Shown piece after piece: positions 6,553 through 13,180 of a stretch of DNA of 13,427 nucleotides (its first letter is position 1; each line of letters starts with the position of its first letter). The position numbers were made by a program, and so were the translations under genes. The stretch comes from JAZDOT01 sp043798355 (GTDB lineage Bacteria > Patescibacteriota > Gracilibacteria > Peribacterales > Peribacteraceae). The stretch covers positions 1 through 13,427 of the forward strand of contig JAZDOT010000042.1 of NCBI GenBank assembly GCA_043798355.1, given 5' to 3'. The notes beneath the pieces are model-generated. The model did not search any database. It was not told where the DNA came from and saw nothing but the letters and a program-made list of their open reading frames with translations.

Positions 6553-7707
6553 TCAAACCAATCCGACATCAGTCACCGGGTGTTCCCACGCAGGAAGTTC
6601 TACAGTGATTCCCGCGCGATTTGCCATGAAGAGGGCATAGTGATCGGTCATGCCCGATACATAGTCTTTTATGGCTTCATCAAGGGCTCCATCTGTTTTC
6701 GACTGGAGAGAGAGCACCTTGGGTGAAGGATTCTTCAAAAACCAATTACACATCTCCGTCAACATCCCCATCGCCTCTTGACTTACCTCCAGAACACTTG
6801 GATGGAAGTACATAGACTCCGTGAGGAACCCCCGGAGCTCTTTCAATGCTCCCGCCATGGACAGAGAGAACCGGATGAGGGGGGCCCGCGCGGCTCGCAC
6901 GTCGTCCACTGTAGTAATACGTTGTGACACTATCTCTTTGTCCGAGGCTTCATAGAGATCCGAAACAAGGAGATCAATGATCGATCCGCGTATTTCTGTC
7001 CCCCGTACCTTCGCACGATCGTGTGCGGACAGAGCGAGTGGAACCTGGAGGAGGCTCCCGAGGGAGAAGAGTCCGGCTGACAGACCGTCTTCGATATCGT
7101 GACCGGTGTAGGCGATCTCGTCGGCGATGTTCACCACCTGCGCCTCCAGAGTCGGCCCGCTTTCTTCGTTTCCGCCGAGCGGGGCATCGTGCGGGGTCGA
7201 ATGCTTTCTTAATCCATCAAGAATCTCGGAATTCAGATTGAGCCCTTGATAAAGCGAAGAATGCCTCTCCATGACCGTAACGATCCGACTCGACTGCTCG
7301 TTATGTTCGAAGGACTTTCCACGGGTGCGCATCCACGCATCAAGGGCACTCTCCCCCGCGTGACCGAAGGGGGGATGCCCCAGATCGTGGGCCAGCGCGA
7401 TCGCCTCGGCCAAATCTTCATTGAGAGCAAGAGTTCTGGCAATGTCCCGGCTGATCTGGGCGACCTCCATGGTGTGCGTCATGCGGGTACGGAAGTGGTC
7501 GCTCTGGCCAAAGACGAAGACCTGCGTCTTGCCCTTGAGCCGCCGGAAAGCCTGCGTGTGGATGATGCGATCCCGGTCGCGCTGGAAGGGGAAGCGCGTT
7601 GCGTCTTCCGATTCAGAGACCTCGCGTCCGCGGCCTTCCCCGTGCCTGACGGCATAGGGGGCGAGGAGGGCGTTGGCCTGTGCGATACGCTGAGAAAGGG
7701 GGAGCAT
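6553..7707 (-). CDS. dgt: dGTPase-like dNTP triphosphohydrolase (HD domain)
   Basis: Hydrolyses dNTPs, classically dGTP, to the deoxynucleoside and triphosphate, affecting dNTP pools. With ATG at 7707 it has 384 aa, typical of the short dGTPase-like family. The N-terminal LLAPYAVRHGEGRGR and FQRDRDRIIHTQAFRRLKGKTQVF are characteristic. The HD metal site is visible: H78 in MTHTMEV, H107-D108 in AHDLGHPPFGH, and a later Asp in ADEIAYTGHD. HNEQSSRIV follows, as in the family. The frame extends 33 residues further up to 7806, but homologous sequence begins near LLAPYAV, so I chose the ATG at 7707. No clear Shine-Dalgarno is visible; TATAGC about 16 bases upstream of the ATG may be a -10. It stands alone and convergent with the M23 gene. 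Confidence 0.92.
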   Translation of the reverse strand: MLPLSQRIAQANALLAPYAVRHGEGRGREVSESEDATRFPFQRDRDRIIHTQAFRRLKGKTQVFVFGQSDHFRTRMTHTMEVAQISRDIARTLALNEDLAEAIALAHDLGHPPFGHAGESALDAWMRTRGKSFEHNEQSSRIVTVMERHSSLYQGLNLNSEILDGLRKHSTPHDAPLGGNEESGPTLEAQVVNIADEIAYTGHDIEDGLSAGLFSLGSLLQVPLALSAHDRAKVRGTEIRGSIIDLLVSDLYEASDKEIVSQRITTVDDVRAARAPLIRFSLSMAGALKELRGFLTESMYFHPSVLEVSQEAMGMLTEMCNWFLKNPSPKVLSLQSKTDGALDEAIKDYVSGMTDHYALFMANRAGITVELPAWEHPVTDVGLV

Positions 7708-7822
7708 GAGAGAGCTACACGCTATAAGGGATAAGCCTCCCAGTCGATAGATGAAGAAAAACTCCAGAGCGGCCGTTCCTGGCCGCGGGGGATGAAACGC
7801 GATCATTGCCAGAACATCAGAA

Positions 7823-7868
7823 GCACCGTTCCACGGTGCGGCGTCGAGAAACGGTGCGGCGTTCGAGA
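7823..7868. repeat. Near-tandem 17-18 bp repeat with a complementary arm
   Basis: ACGGTGCGGCGTCGAGA (7833-7849) is followed at 7851-7868 by a near copy with one inserted T. GCACCGT (7823-7829) is complementary to both copies and forms a 7-bp, 3-base-loop hairpin with the first. It lies just upstream of the dgt gene. No function is known. Confidence 0.55.
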
Positions 7869-7904
7869 CACGGATATTTCTTGTAGGAATTCAAAAAGAG
7901 GTTC

Positions 7905-7939
7905 TTGAATCGGATTCGAATGCTCCTAAGATAAAAGCA
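7905..7939 (+). promoter_or_regulatory. Promoter of the micro-ORF transcript
   Basis: TTGAAT (7905-7910) and TAAGAT (7927-7932) are separated by 16 bases, each matching consensus in 4 of 6 positions. Predicted start is near 7939. Together with the terminator at 8125-8164 it defines a plus-strand unit of about 225 nt. Confidence 0.5.
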
Positions 7940-7956
7940 CTCGTTGTTTTTTTCCC

Positions 7957-7981
7957 GCCTCTGGCCACTTCGGCCCGAGGC
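7957..7981 (+). other. Stem-loop in the leader of the micro-ORF transcript
   Basis: GCCTC and GAGGC enclose GGCC and GGCC around a short acttc loop, with one internal mismatch. It directly follows a run of seven T. It lies between the predicted start and the Shine-Dalgarno, and could influence stability or translation. Confidence 0.45.
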
Positions 7982-8003
7982 ATCACCACAAAGGAAGCTC
8001 AAT

Positions 8004-8057
8004 ATGGCCACCCACAAGCGCCGCCGAGCGGCGCGCAAGAGCAGCGAAGCGAAGTGA
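8004..8057 (+). CDS. Candidate 17-aa basic micropeptide
   Basis: MATHKRRRAARKSSEAK, eight of 17 residues Lys, Arg or His. AAAGGAAG at 7990-7997 is a good Shine-Dalgarno, with 8 bases between AGGA and the ATG. The frame lies in its own small unit, with promoter near 7905-7932 and a strong terminator at 8125-8164. The composition resembles very small ribosome-associated proteins, but I recognise no family. It could instead be a leader peptide, or a chance frame in a non-coding RNA. Unlike the neighbouring leaderless genes it has a clear ribosome binding site, which supports real translation. Existence is uncertain; function is unknown. Confidence 0.45.
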   Translation: MATHKRRRAARKSSEAK

Positions 8058-8124
8058 CCCGCGAAGAAAGATGAGGGTACCGGACGGCCCTCCCCGGCGG
8101 TGGAGGGCACAAGACAATGAGACA

Positions 8125-8164
8125 GGCTGGCTCGAGGCAGGTGCCTCAAGCCAACCGACTTTTT
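8125..8164 (+). terminator. Rho-independent terminator of the micro-ORF unit
   Basis: GAGGCA pairs with TGCCTC, extended outward with two mismatches by GGCTGGCT and AGCCAACC. GAC and a run of five T (8160-8164) follow. The gene structure points to a plus-strand transcript. Confidence 0.75.
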
Positions 8165-8237
8165 AAGAGAAGTGACGAGGACAGTGTTTTATAGAAACGC
8201 CCACGCATCATCATGCGGGATTCTATTCGAAGTAATT

Positions 8238-8276
8238 AAAAAAGGCGCGAAGGCAAGCTCCGCTTGCCTGGAGCGC
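8238..8276 (-). terminator. Rho-independent terminator on the minus strand
   Basis: AGGCAAGC (minus) pairs perfectly with GCTTGCCT around a 3-base loop; flanking GCGC arms at 8273-8276 and 8245-8248 extend it with small internal loops. Six T follow (8243-8238). Confidence 0.85.
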
Positions 8277-8347
8277 TTCCACTCAGGGAAGGGTGGATCC
8301 GTGGGAGGGACACCGTAGGTGGCCATCCCACGCATACGTCCAAACGA

Positions 8348-8424
8348 CCCCGCACCATCTGTTCTATTCATTCTAAATCTTGCATATCGTAACTCACAGG
8401 AAAAATTGTTCAGATGGTGCGGGG
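8348..8424 (-). other. Perfect 14-bp helix with 49-nt loop
   Basis: CCCCGCACCATCTG (8348-8361) and its exact complement CAGATGGTGCGGGG (8411-8424) enclose an AT-rich 49-base loop. It is the central helix of the putative structured RNA. Confidence 0.8.
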
Positions 8425-8695
8425 CGAGAAGTGGAAGTAAATGGCTTCGGTGAGTTGGGAAGAGTTTATTCATGTCCAAACGACCGTTGAGCAGGGACGC
8501 TATGCTCCTGGGTATCCAGGTGGGTGACCGCATCCCCCGACCACGGTCGGGAGAGAGTAGGCCTCCCGTAAAGCACTTGAGGAGAAACGTACCGGCTCTG
8601 ACGCGTCGTTGAGACTGCGTTGAGTCTAGCACGCAGGGGAAGCTGAATGTGCTGCACGTGATGTAAAAGTGATCTGCGATATCCGGATGGAAATT

Positions 8696-9397
8696 TTACG
8701 AACCAGAAAGTACACATCCGATGGCATTGCATGCGCCTTCTTTAACTGCTTCCCTATCTCCTCCACGGTATGTCCAGTACTTCTCATGCTGACAGCATGT
8801 GCACTGCGGATGACGCTCTATGCGCGAAGGAAGAACGCCGAGCCGGAGGAGCTCGTGGTCCGCCGCCCCCTGTAGATCCACCTGATGATCAACGATAAAG
8901 CTCCGATCCACCGTCGGAAGTTCATGAATAGGATCGGAGAACGTCGCGCACTTCGTGCAGAGAGACGGACCGATTCCAACATATGTTTCACTCGAATGAA
9001 TCCCCCACTCTGTTTTTAGGGTTCCAAAGAATTGGGTGATGGCTCCGGCAATCAATCCCCGCCAACCGACATGGAGGACGCCGAGGACGCCGTGATCGGG
9101 GGCATAGACAATGAAGGGCTGGCAATCGGCGAAACGCGTTGAAAGCGCGAGTCCGGATCGGTCGGTCACAATGCCATCGGCATCGGGAGCGTACTCAATA
9201 GGTTCGCGTGCAATGACGGTACGATTCCCGTGCACCTGCCGCGCGGTCGCCAATCCCCGTGCGGAGAGCGTTTCAACCACCGGGTACGGCCGTGGAGTAT
9301 CTTTTGTAAAGAGGACGACGGAGAGATGATCGGAAAACGGCCGGAAGAGGGCGAAAGGGGAGAGAGCCACTTCAACAATGCATCGTTTATTCAGCAC
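8696..9397 (-). CDS. pgeF: PgeF/YfiH (laccase-domain, LACC1-type) multicopper-oxidase-like enzyme
   Basis: YfiH/LACC1-family protein of about 233 aa. Members act as purine nucleoside phosphorylases or adenosine deaminases, or in E. coli as a peptidoglycan amino-acid editing enzyme. The zinc site residues are visible: H56 in RQVHG, C92 in ADCQPF, and H109 in HVGWRG. ATARQVHGN, DADGIVTD and GIGPSL are also family-like. A later CTCCQHEKYWTYRGG matches the family's C-terminal Cys and FYSYRR-like motif. The start is uncertain. GTG 9397 gives the longest frame and overlaps the nnrD stop by 11 bases, suggesting coupling; an in-frame GTG at residue 10 is an alternative. It is second in the nnrD-pgeF operon and is followed by the putative RNA region. 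Confidence 0.9.
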   Translation of the reverse strand: MLNKRCIVEVALSPFALFRPFSDHLSVVLFTKDTPRPYPVVETLSARGLATARQVHGNRTVIAREPIEYAPDADGIVTDRSGLALSTRFADCQPFIVYAPDHGVLGVLHVGWRGLIAGAITQFFGTLKTEWGIHSSETYVGIGPSLCTKCATFSDPIHELPTVDRSFIVDHQVDLQGAADHELLRLGVLPSRIERHPQCTCCQHEKYWTYRGGDREAVKEGACNAIGCVLSGS

Positions 9398-10175
9398 TCA
9401 TTGCGTGGAGAAGGTGTGGAATATGTTCAATGACGCGCTTCGCTCCGAAGGCGTACCCGTACTCCGAAAAGAGATCCGTCGCGGCGCGCTTCATGATGGT
9501 CGCAGCCGTCACGCACGCTTCGGGAACGCTCATGTGCTGTGCGATCAGGCCGGCGATGAGCCCCGCCAAGGCATCTCCTGTCCCGCCCGCGGTGAGGCCG
9601 ACATTGCCGCCGGAAACCGTTGTTATGGACCCGTCCGGAAACGCGATACGATCTTCGGCTCCCTTGAGAACGATCGTCGCTCCGTACTCCTCAGCCATAC
9701 GCTCCAGATCCTTGGCTACGATTCCCATACGCTCCATCTCAGCGAGGTGCGGCGTGAGGACGGCATTTTTTTGCCGGACGAGAGAGAGGGTTTGCGGCTG
9801 CAACGCGCTCGCATCCAGCACGAGAGAACAGGGGGCCTCCGCAATGACGTTCAGAATGGCTTTGACGCTCTCAGCATGGGCATGGGAAACCCCCGGCCCG
9901 ATAACGGCAGCGTCCATGGTCGCAAGAAGTTCCAGAATGGCTTCCGTATCTTTCGGGGCAAGGTCATCCCCAAAAAAAGGGTAGACCTGAAAATTCAATG
10001 AAGCGTTCTTGGCCGCCTCACAGTGACAGGCGGGCAGACACAGGAAAATGAGATCCGCGCCGCTCGCCTCCGCCGCAAGCGCGCTTAAAATGGGCGCTCC
10101 GTGCATGGTTTTCGAACCGCCGATGACCGCAACCTTGCCATTCTCCCCCTTGTGGGACTTCGGATCGCGCTGCAT
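9387..10175 (-). CDS. nnrD: ADP/ATP-dependent NAD(P)H-hydrate dehydratase
   Basis: Repairs damaged NAD(P)H by dehydrating NAD(P)H hydrates with ATP or ADP. It has the ribokinase-like YjeF C-terminal fold: KGENGKVAVIGGS (9-21), GAPILSALAAEASGADL (26-42), IGPG (92-95), LTPHLAEMERM (140-150), and AGGTGDALAGLIAGL (196-210), with GTGD (198-201) as the likely nucleotide and catalytic site. With ATG 10175 it has 262 aa. The NnrE epimerase domain fused in E. coli is absent, and no nnrE is in the window. The frame extends to 10307, but the extra 44 residues run over a palindrome, so ATG 10175 or 10184 is preferred. The extended -10 at 10183-10191 supports 10175. It overlaps pgeF downstream. Confidence 0.93.
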   Translation of the reverse strand: MQRDPKSHKGENGKVAVIGGSKTMHGAPILSALAAEASGADLIFLCLPACHCEAAKNASLNFQVYPFFGDDLAPKDTEAILELLATMDAAVIGPGVSHAHAESVKAILNVIAEAPCSLVLDASALQPQTLSLVRQKNAVLTPHLAEMERMGIVAKDLERMAEEYGATIVLKGAEDRIAFPDGSITTVSGGNVGLTAGGTGDALAGLIAGLIAQHMSVPEACVTAATIMKRAATDLFSEYGYAFGAKRVIEHIPHLLHAMSAE

Positions 10176-10182
10176 GGGGGAC

Positions 10183-10191
10183 ATGGTAGCA
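10183..10191 (-). promoter_or_regulatory. Extended -10 promoter of nnrD
   Basis: On the minus strand TGCTACCAT (10191-10183) ends 7 bases before ATG 10175, so the transcript would start within a base or so of this codon. The region where a -35 would lie is inside the palindrome at 10199-10229, and no good hexamer is visible there. Confidence 0.5.
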
Positions 10192-10198
10192 CGGAATA

Positions 10199-10229
10199 TG
10201 TAGAGTCGTACCGCCGGTACGACTCTACA
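10199..10229. repeat. Perfect 15-bp palindrome with one-base centre
   Basis: TGTAGAGTCGTACCG and its exact complement are separated by a single C. It can form a long hairpin or cruciform. It overlaps the expected -35 area of nnrD. Similar short CGTACCG/CGGTACG palindromes occur as dispersed elements in other bacteria (recalled, not searched). No T-run follows, so it is not a typical terminator. Confidence 0.8.
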
Positions 10230-10320
10230 GATCTTTGCATGGCGAAGGTTGGACACTGTCCGCCCGCTCTTTGCGAGGTTCGCCTCCGGCGACTGATCGC
10301 TTCGCAATTTCCGCTTCCTC

Positions 10321-10349
10321 TAGACCAAAAATAGGAAAAATGCTACAAT
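10321..10349 (+). promoter_or_regulatory. Promoter of the histidine kinase gene, leaderless
   Basis: TAGACC (10321-10326) is a 4-of-6 match to the -35. After 17 bases comes TACAAT (10344-10349), preceded by TGC, giving an extended -10. Six bases later is ATG 10356, so the predicted start is on this codon. Confidence 0.65.
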
Positions 10350-10355
10350 ATCCCG

Positions 10356-12599
10356 ATGGTTTCTGTGCCACCCCCTGCGCCCCCCCTGCGACGACTCCCG
10401 AACGTGCGGATCTCCGTGCGAACGCGCGCGATGGTGCAGGATATGATCTTCGGTTTTTCCATCATCGTTCTCCTGTCCTCCATTGCGTTCGTCATGGCCA
10501 GTGGGGCGCTTCAGCAGCGGATCTTCGCTCAACTCTCCTCCGAACTGGCTTCGCGGGAAAATCTGCTCGAACGCACCGTCCAGGGCATGGAGGAACAGAC
10601 CGCCCTCATCGCCAATCGGCCGGGGGTCGTCGGGATCGCACAGGGGACCGCCAACACGCAGGAATTGGATCAGGTTTTGGAAATGATGCGCAGCGAACAC
10701 GATCCCGTGCTGGGCATCGCTGTCCTGAACCGACAGGGAATCATCATGGCAAGCACGGGAATGCCACCCGAGCAGAAGCCGATAGCGAGCGAAACCACCG
10801 CAATCGAACCCATGGTCGGCACGAAAGGATGGGAGTCCATCCAAGTCCGATCCCCCATCCGAGAAGGCACACAGGGACAAATCGGAACTCTTGTGATCTT
10901 CGTCGATATTGTTCCTCTGAGAACGACGCTTCTGGATGCGGCTGCGCTCGGCAAGACGGGAGAAGTTCTCCTCGGCATGACGCGGGGACAGGAACTGCTC
11001 CTCCTGCACCACCGCTATCCCGGGAGCGAAGACCGCCCCATCTCCCTCGGAAACATCCGAGAACAGGAGCGTTTCGGCCTCCCGATCGCCCTTGCCGTTC
11101 TCGGAAAAAGCGGCGTCGGTTCTGCGGAAGATTACACGGGGGAGGAGGTGTTCAGCGCATACCGATTCCTCCCGTCGCTCGGATGGGGTCTGGAGGTGAA
11201 AATGGACCGCGACGAAGCCATGCACCCAGTCCTCATACTTGCCACACTGCTCGCCGCCGTGGGCGCCTTCATCACCGCAGCCATGTGCATCATTGCCCGC
11301 GCGCTGGCCACGCGCTTCACGCGCCCTGTCGTCGATCTCAGCCGTCGGCTGCTTAGGCTCGGCCCCGGACACTGGTCCGTCCGACCCACGATACACACGG
11401 GAGACGAGGTGGAGATCCTCGAACGCGTGACAGTGGATCTGGCCACCCGCCTCGAGCGGATCTACACGCATCTGGAAGATGAAGTGAAAGAGCGCACGAA
11501 AGAACTCCAGGCGCAGTACGCCAAAGACAGGGCTGTCCTCGAGAACATCGAGCACGGCGTTCTCGCCGTCGACCGCAAAGGCATAGTCATCGACTGCAAT
11601 CCGGCCGCCGCACGTCTGCTGGGAACGAACAGCGCCTCGATCATGGGGAAACAGATTTGCGACGTTGCTCTGCTCTATCAGCAAAAGAAAGCCGTTGTCC
11701 GGACAGCACACCCCGTCTCTGTCGTGCTGCAACAACACAGAGCGGTACGGGCGGGCGTGAACGTTCACATGAGCCTCAGGAGATCCGACCGCTCTCTCCT
11801 CCCCGTGAGCTTCGTCGTCACTCCCATTGCGCGCGGCAGGACGATCCTCGGCGCCGCATTCGTGTTTCAGGATACAACGGAGGAACGCCGGGTTGATTAC
11901 ATCAAATCTGAATTTATCGCTCTCGCATCGCACCAGCTGAGAACACCCATCGCAACACTCCGTTGGTATCTCGAAATCCTCTCGGGCGAAGACAGCCTCA
12001 ATCTCACTGCCGTTCAAAATGATTCGCTCAGGGAGATGCGGCGTGCCGCTGACCGCATGGCAAACCTCGTGGAAACTCTCCTCCATGCGGCGCGGCTGGA
12101 GGGCGGCTCTATCAGACCACGCCGGGAACTGATTCATGTCCCTGACCTCCTGAAAAATCTCATCAACGGCCTCCGTGACGAACGGAAAGACTATGACATG
12201 ATGTTCAGAATCGATACGCCGAAAACGCCCATCATGCTGACCACCGATCCCATTCTCCTTCACGTGGTTCTGCAGAATATCCTCGACAATGCCATCAAGT
12301 ACTCTCCCAGAAAGGGATCGATCACCGTGCGCCTGCGACGCGCAGGCCATCATGTGGAAATCATCGTAGAGGACCACGGAATCGGCATCCCGGAAGAAGA
12401 GCAACAGCGCGTTTTCCAGAGACTGTTCAGGGCCAGCAATGCTTCGAAGATGGATACGACCGGCAACGGACTGGGCCTCTTCATTTCGAAGGCAATCGTC
12501 GAAATCCTCAGGGGATCCGTCACCTTTGTCAGCCGTCAAAACAAAGGAACCGTGTTCACGGTCAAACTGCCTCTCAATGCCCCTCATAAGAAGGTCTAG
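10356..12599 (+). CDS. Large sensor histidine kinase with Cache-like sensor, HAMP and PAS, 747 aa
   Basis: Membrane sensor kinase of a two-component system. TM1 is at about 30-50. The external region of about 240 residues (to about 288) ends in LPSLGWGLEVKMDRDEA, typical of dCache sensors. TM2 is at about 291-316, then HAMP at about 317-370, a coiled linker, and PAS at about 391-505. In the kinase core, H-box SHQLRTP has the phosphoacceptor H526. The N-box NILDNAIKYS starts at residue 641. G1 is DHGIGIPEEE (673-682), the F box VFQRLFRASNASK follows, and G2 is GNGLGL (703-708). All catalytic motifs are intact. It has no response regulator beside it, so it is an orphan here. The ligand is unknown. 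It ends convergent to rnpB with no clear terminator between. A long frame on the opposite strand is a shadow. Confidence 0.95.
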   Translation: MVSVPPPAPPLRRLPNVRISVRTRAMVQDMIFGFSIIVLLSSIAFVMASGALQQRIFAQLSSELASRENLLERTVQGMEEQTALIANRPGVVGIAQGTANTQELDQVLEMMRSEHDPVLGIAVLNRQGIIMASTGMPPEQKPIASETTAIEPMVGTKGWESIQVRSPIREGTQGQIGTLVIFVDIVPLRTTLLDAAALGKTGEVLLGMTRGQELLLLHHRYPGSEDRPISLGNIREQERFGLPIALAVLGKSGVGSAEDYTGEEVFSAYRFLPSLGWGLEVKMDRDEAMHPVLILATLLAAVGAFITAAMCIIARALATRFTRPVVDLSRRLLRLGPGHWSVRPTIHTGDEVEILERVTVDLATRLERIYTHLEDEVKERTKELQAQYAKDRAVLENIEHGVLAVDRKGIVIDCNPAAARLLGTNSASIMGKQICDVALLYQQKKAVVRTAHPVSVVLQQHRAVRAGVNVHMSLRRSDRSLLPVSFVVTPIARGRTILGAAFVFQDTTEERRVDYIKSEFIALASHQLRTPIATLRWYLEILSGEDSLNLTAVQNDSLREMRRAADRMANLVETLLHAARLEGGSIRPRRELIHVPDLLKNLINGLRDERKDYDMMFRIDTPKTPIMLTTDPILLHVVLQNILDNAIKYSPRKGSITVRLRRAGHHVEIIVEDHGIGIPEEEQQRVFQRLFRASNASKMDTTGNGLGLFISKAIVEILRGSVTFVSRQNKGTVFTVKLPLNAPHKKV

Positions 12600-12631
12600 A
12601 GGCAAAATGACCATTTTTTTGATTCCGCTCT

Positions 12632-13141
12632 CCCGTACGCCGGGTTCTGTTCCCTCACCATTTTGTTCTTGTGCGATAGCAAACGGTTCTTGAGGAACCA
12701 TTCACGCCAACATAAGTCCAAAATGGTGAGGGAGGTGACCATCTCTCTGGAGCCCCGGTTGCCCAGGAGCTTCGAATAGCGGAGGGGTGACCGGCGCAGC
12801 GGAACCACTGCGTAGAGCGGAAACCCAAATCCTCCTTGCATCACCTAGAGTTTGCCATGATGCCCCGGATCGCCCGGGGCCAGCTCCCTGAGGGAGGCGT
12901 TTCACATGGCCGAGTGAAACTCAGATGGTCTCGCCCTTCGGCTCCCCCTCGCTTGCGCTCGGGGTCGCTCAGGGCGAAGACCTCGCTTCGCTCGGTCTTC
13001 GTCTCTGTGGCACTGGTCCGTATCCGCCTTTACCGTATATGTGACGGACAGGTGGGCGTTACCCACTAGGCGTTCCAATGATGCCCGGACGTTCCTCCCC
13101 CCTTCGCTCTTTGCTCGCATCCGCTCGCAAAGAGCTACGGG
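12632..13141 (-). ncRNA. rnpB: RNase P RNA
   Basis: Catalytic RNA of RNase P, about 510 nt. Conserved elements appear in order on the minus strand. GAGGAACGTCCGGGC (13097-13083) corresponds to the universal GAGGAAAGUCCGGGC. CAGTGCCACAGAGACG follows. Then GGCAAACTC...GATGCAAGGAGGATTTGGG (12856-12824), AGAGAGATGGTCACC (12748-12734) and ACAGAACCCGGC (12650-12639). Ends are set by the P1-like pairing CCCGTA (13141-13136) with TACGGG (12637-12632). Between P1 and the conserved core is a P3-like hairpin with a 9-bp stem. Other variable helices are long: a P12-like group at about 12885-13015 and a P19-like 14-bp helix (12652-12665 with 12719-12732). Exact ends may differ by several bases. It works with RnpA, encoded at 5115-5489. 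Confidence 0.92.
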
Positions 13142-13180
13142 GGGCAGGCCCCCGCTTCGATCCAAGAGAGGCTTGCCACT

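Larger units (their letters stand above)
8238..8616 (-). ncRNA. Putative structured RNA of unknown class (or long pgeF 3' UTR)
   Basis: An extended -10 TGCTAGACT (8631-8623, minus strand) predicts a start near 8616, and a strong terminator ends at 8238, giving about 380 nt. Several helices are visible: a 6-bp hairpin with tetraloop at 8536-8551, a 5-bp hairpin CCTGG/CCAGG near 8507-8520, a perfect 14-bp helix (8348-8361 with 8411-8424) enclosing a 49-nt AT-rich loop, and a hairpin near 8300-8330. The 12-mer GTCCAAACGACC occurs twice on the plus strand (8338-8349 and 8474-8485). I checked for features of tmRNA (CCA end, TTCGANNCC arm), SRP RNA and 5S rRNA and found none convincing. The minus frame across it (8189-8632) runs through the terminator and is unlike a protein. 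It follows pgeF closely, so it may be co-transcribed. Confidence 0.5.

Noticed and set aside
7900..7925. tRNA T-loop-like GATTCGAAT near 7913-7921, and TTCGAAT near 8225-8231
   Set aside because: The flanking bases do not form a T stem, and no anticodon arm or acceptor stem is in range on either strand.
8071..8166. 31-codon frame starting at the ATG near 8071
   Set aside because: Its coding would run across the terminator hairpin and stop in the T-run, and it has only a weak Shine-Dalgarno.
8238..8616. tmRNA or 4.5S RNA for the structured region
   Set aside because: No CCA-type 3' end, no TTCGANNCC arm, no tag frame like ANDENYALAA and no GGAAGGAAGCAGCC element were found on either strand.
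8189..8632. 147-aa minus frame across the putative RNA
   Set aside because: It reads through a strong terminator at 8238-8276, has no ribosome binding site, and its composition resembles no domain.
10235..11356. 373-aa plus frame in another phase over the kinase N-terminus
   Set aside because: Composition is Arg/Pro/His-rich, typical of an off-frame reading of a GC-rich gene, and the kinase frame with its own promoter explains the region.
10320..12701. 793-aa minus-strand frame, longer than the kinase opposite
   Set aside because: It is antisense to the histidine kinase, whose H, N, G1, F and G2 motifs are all in order. It also runs into the RNase P RNA. No family motif is visible.
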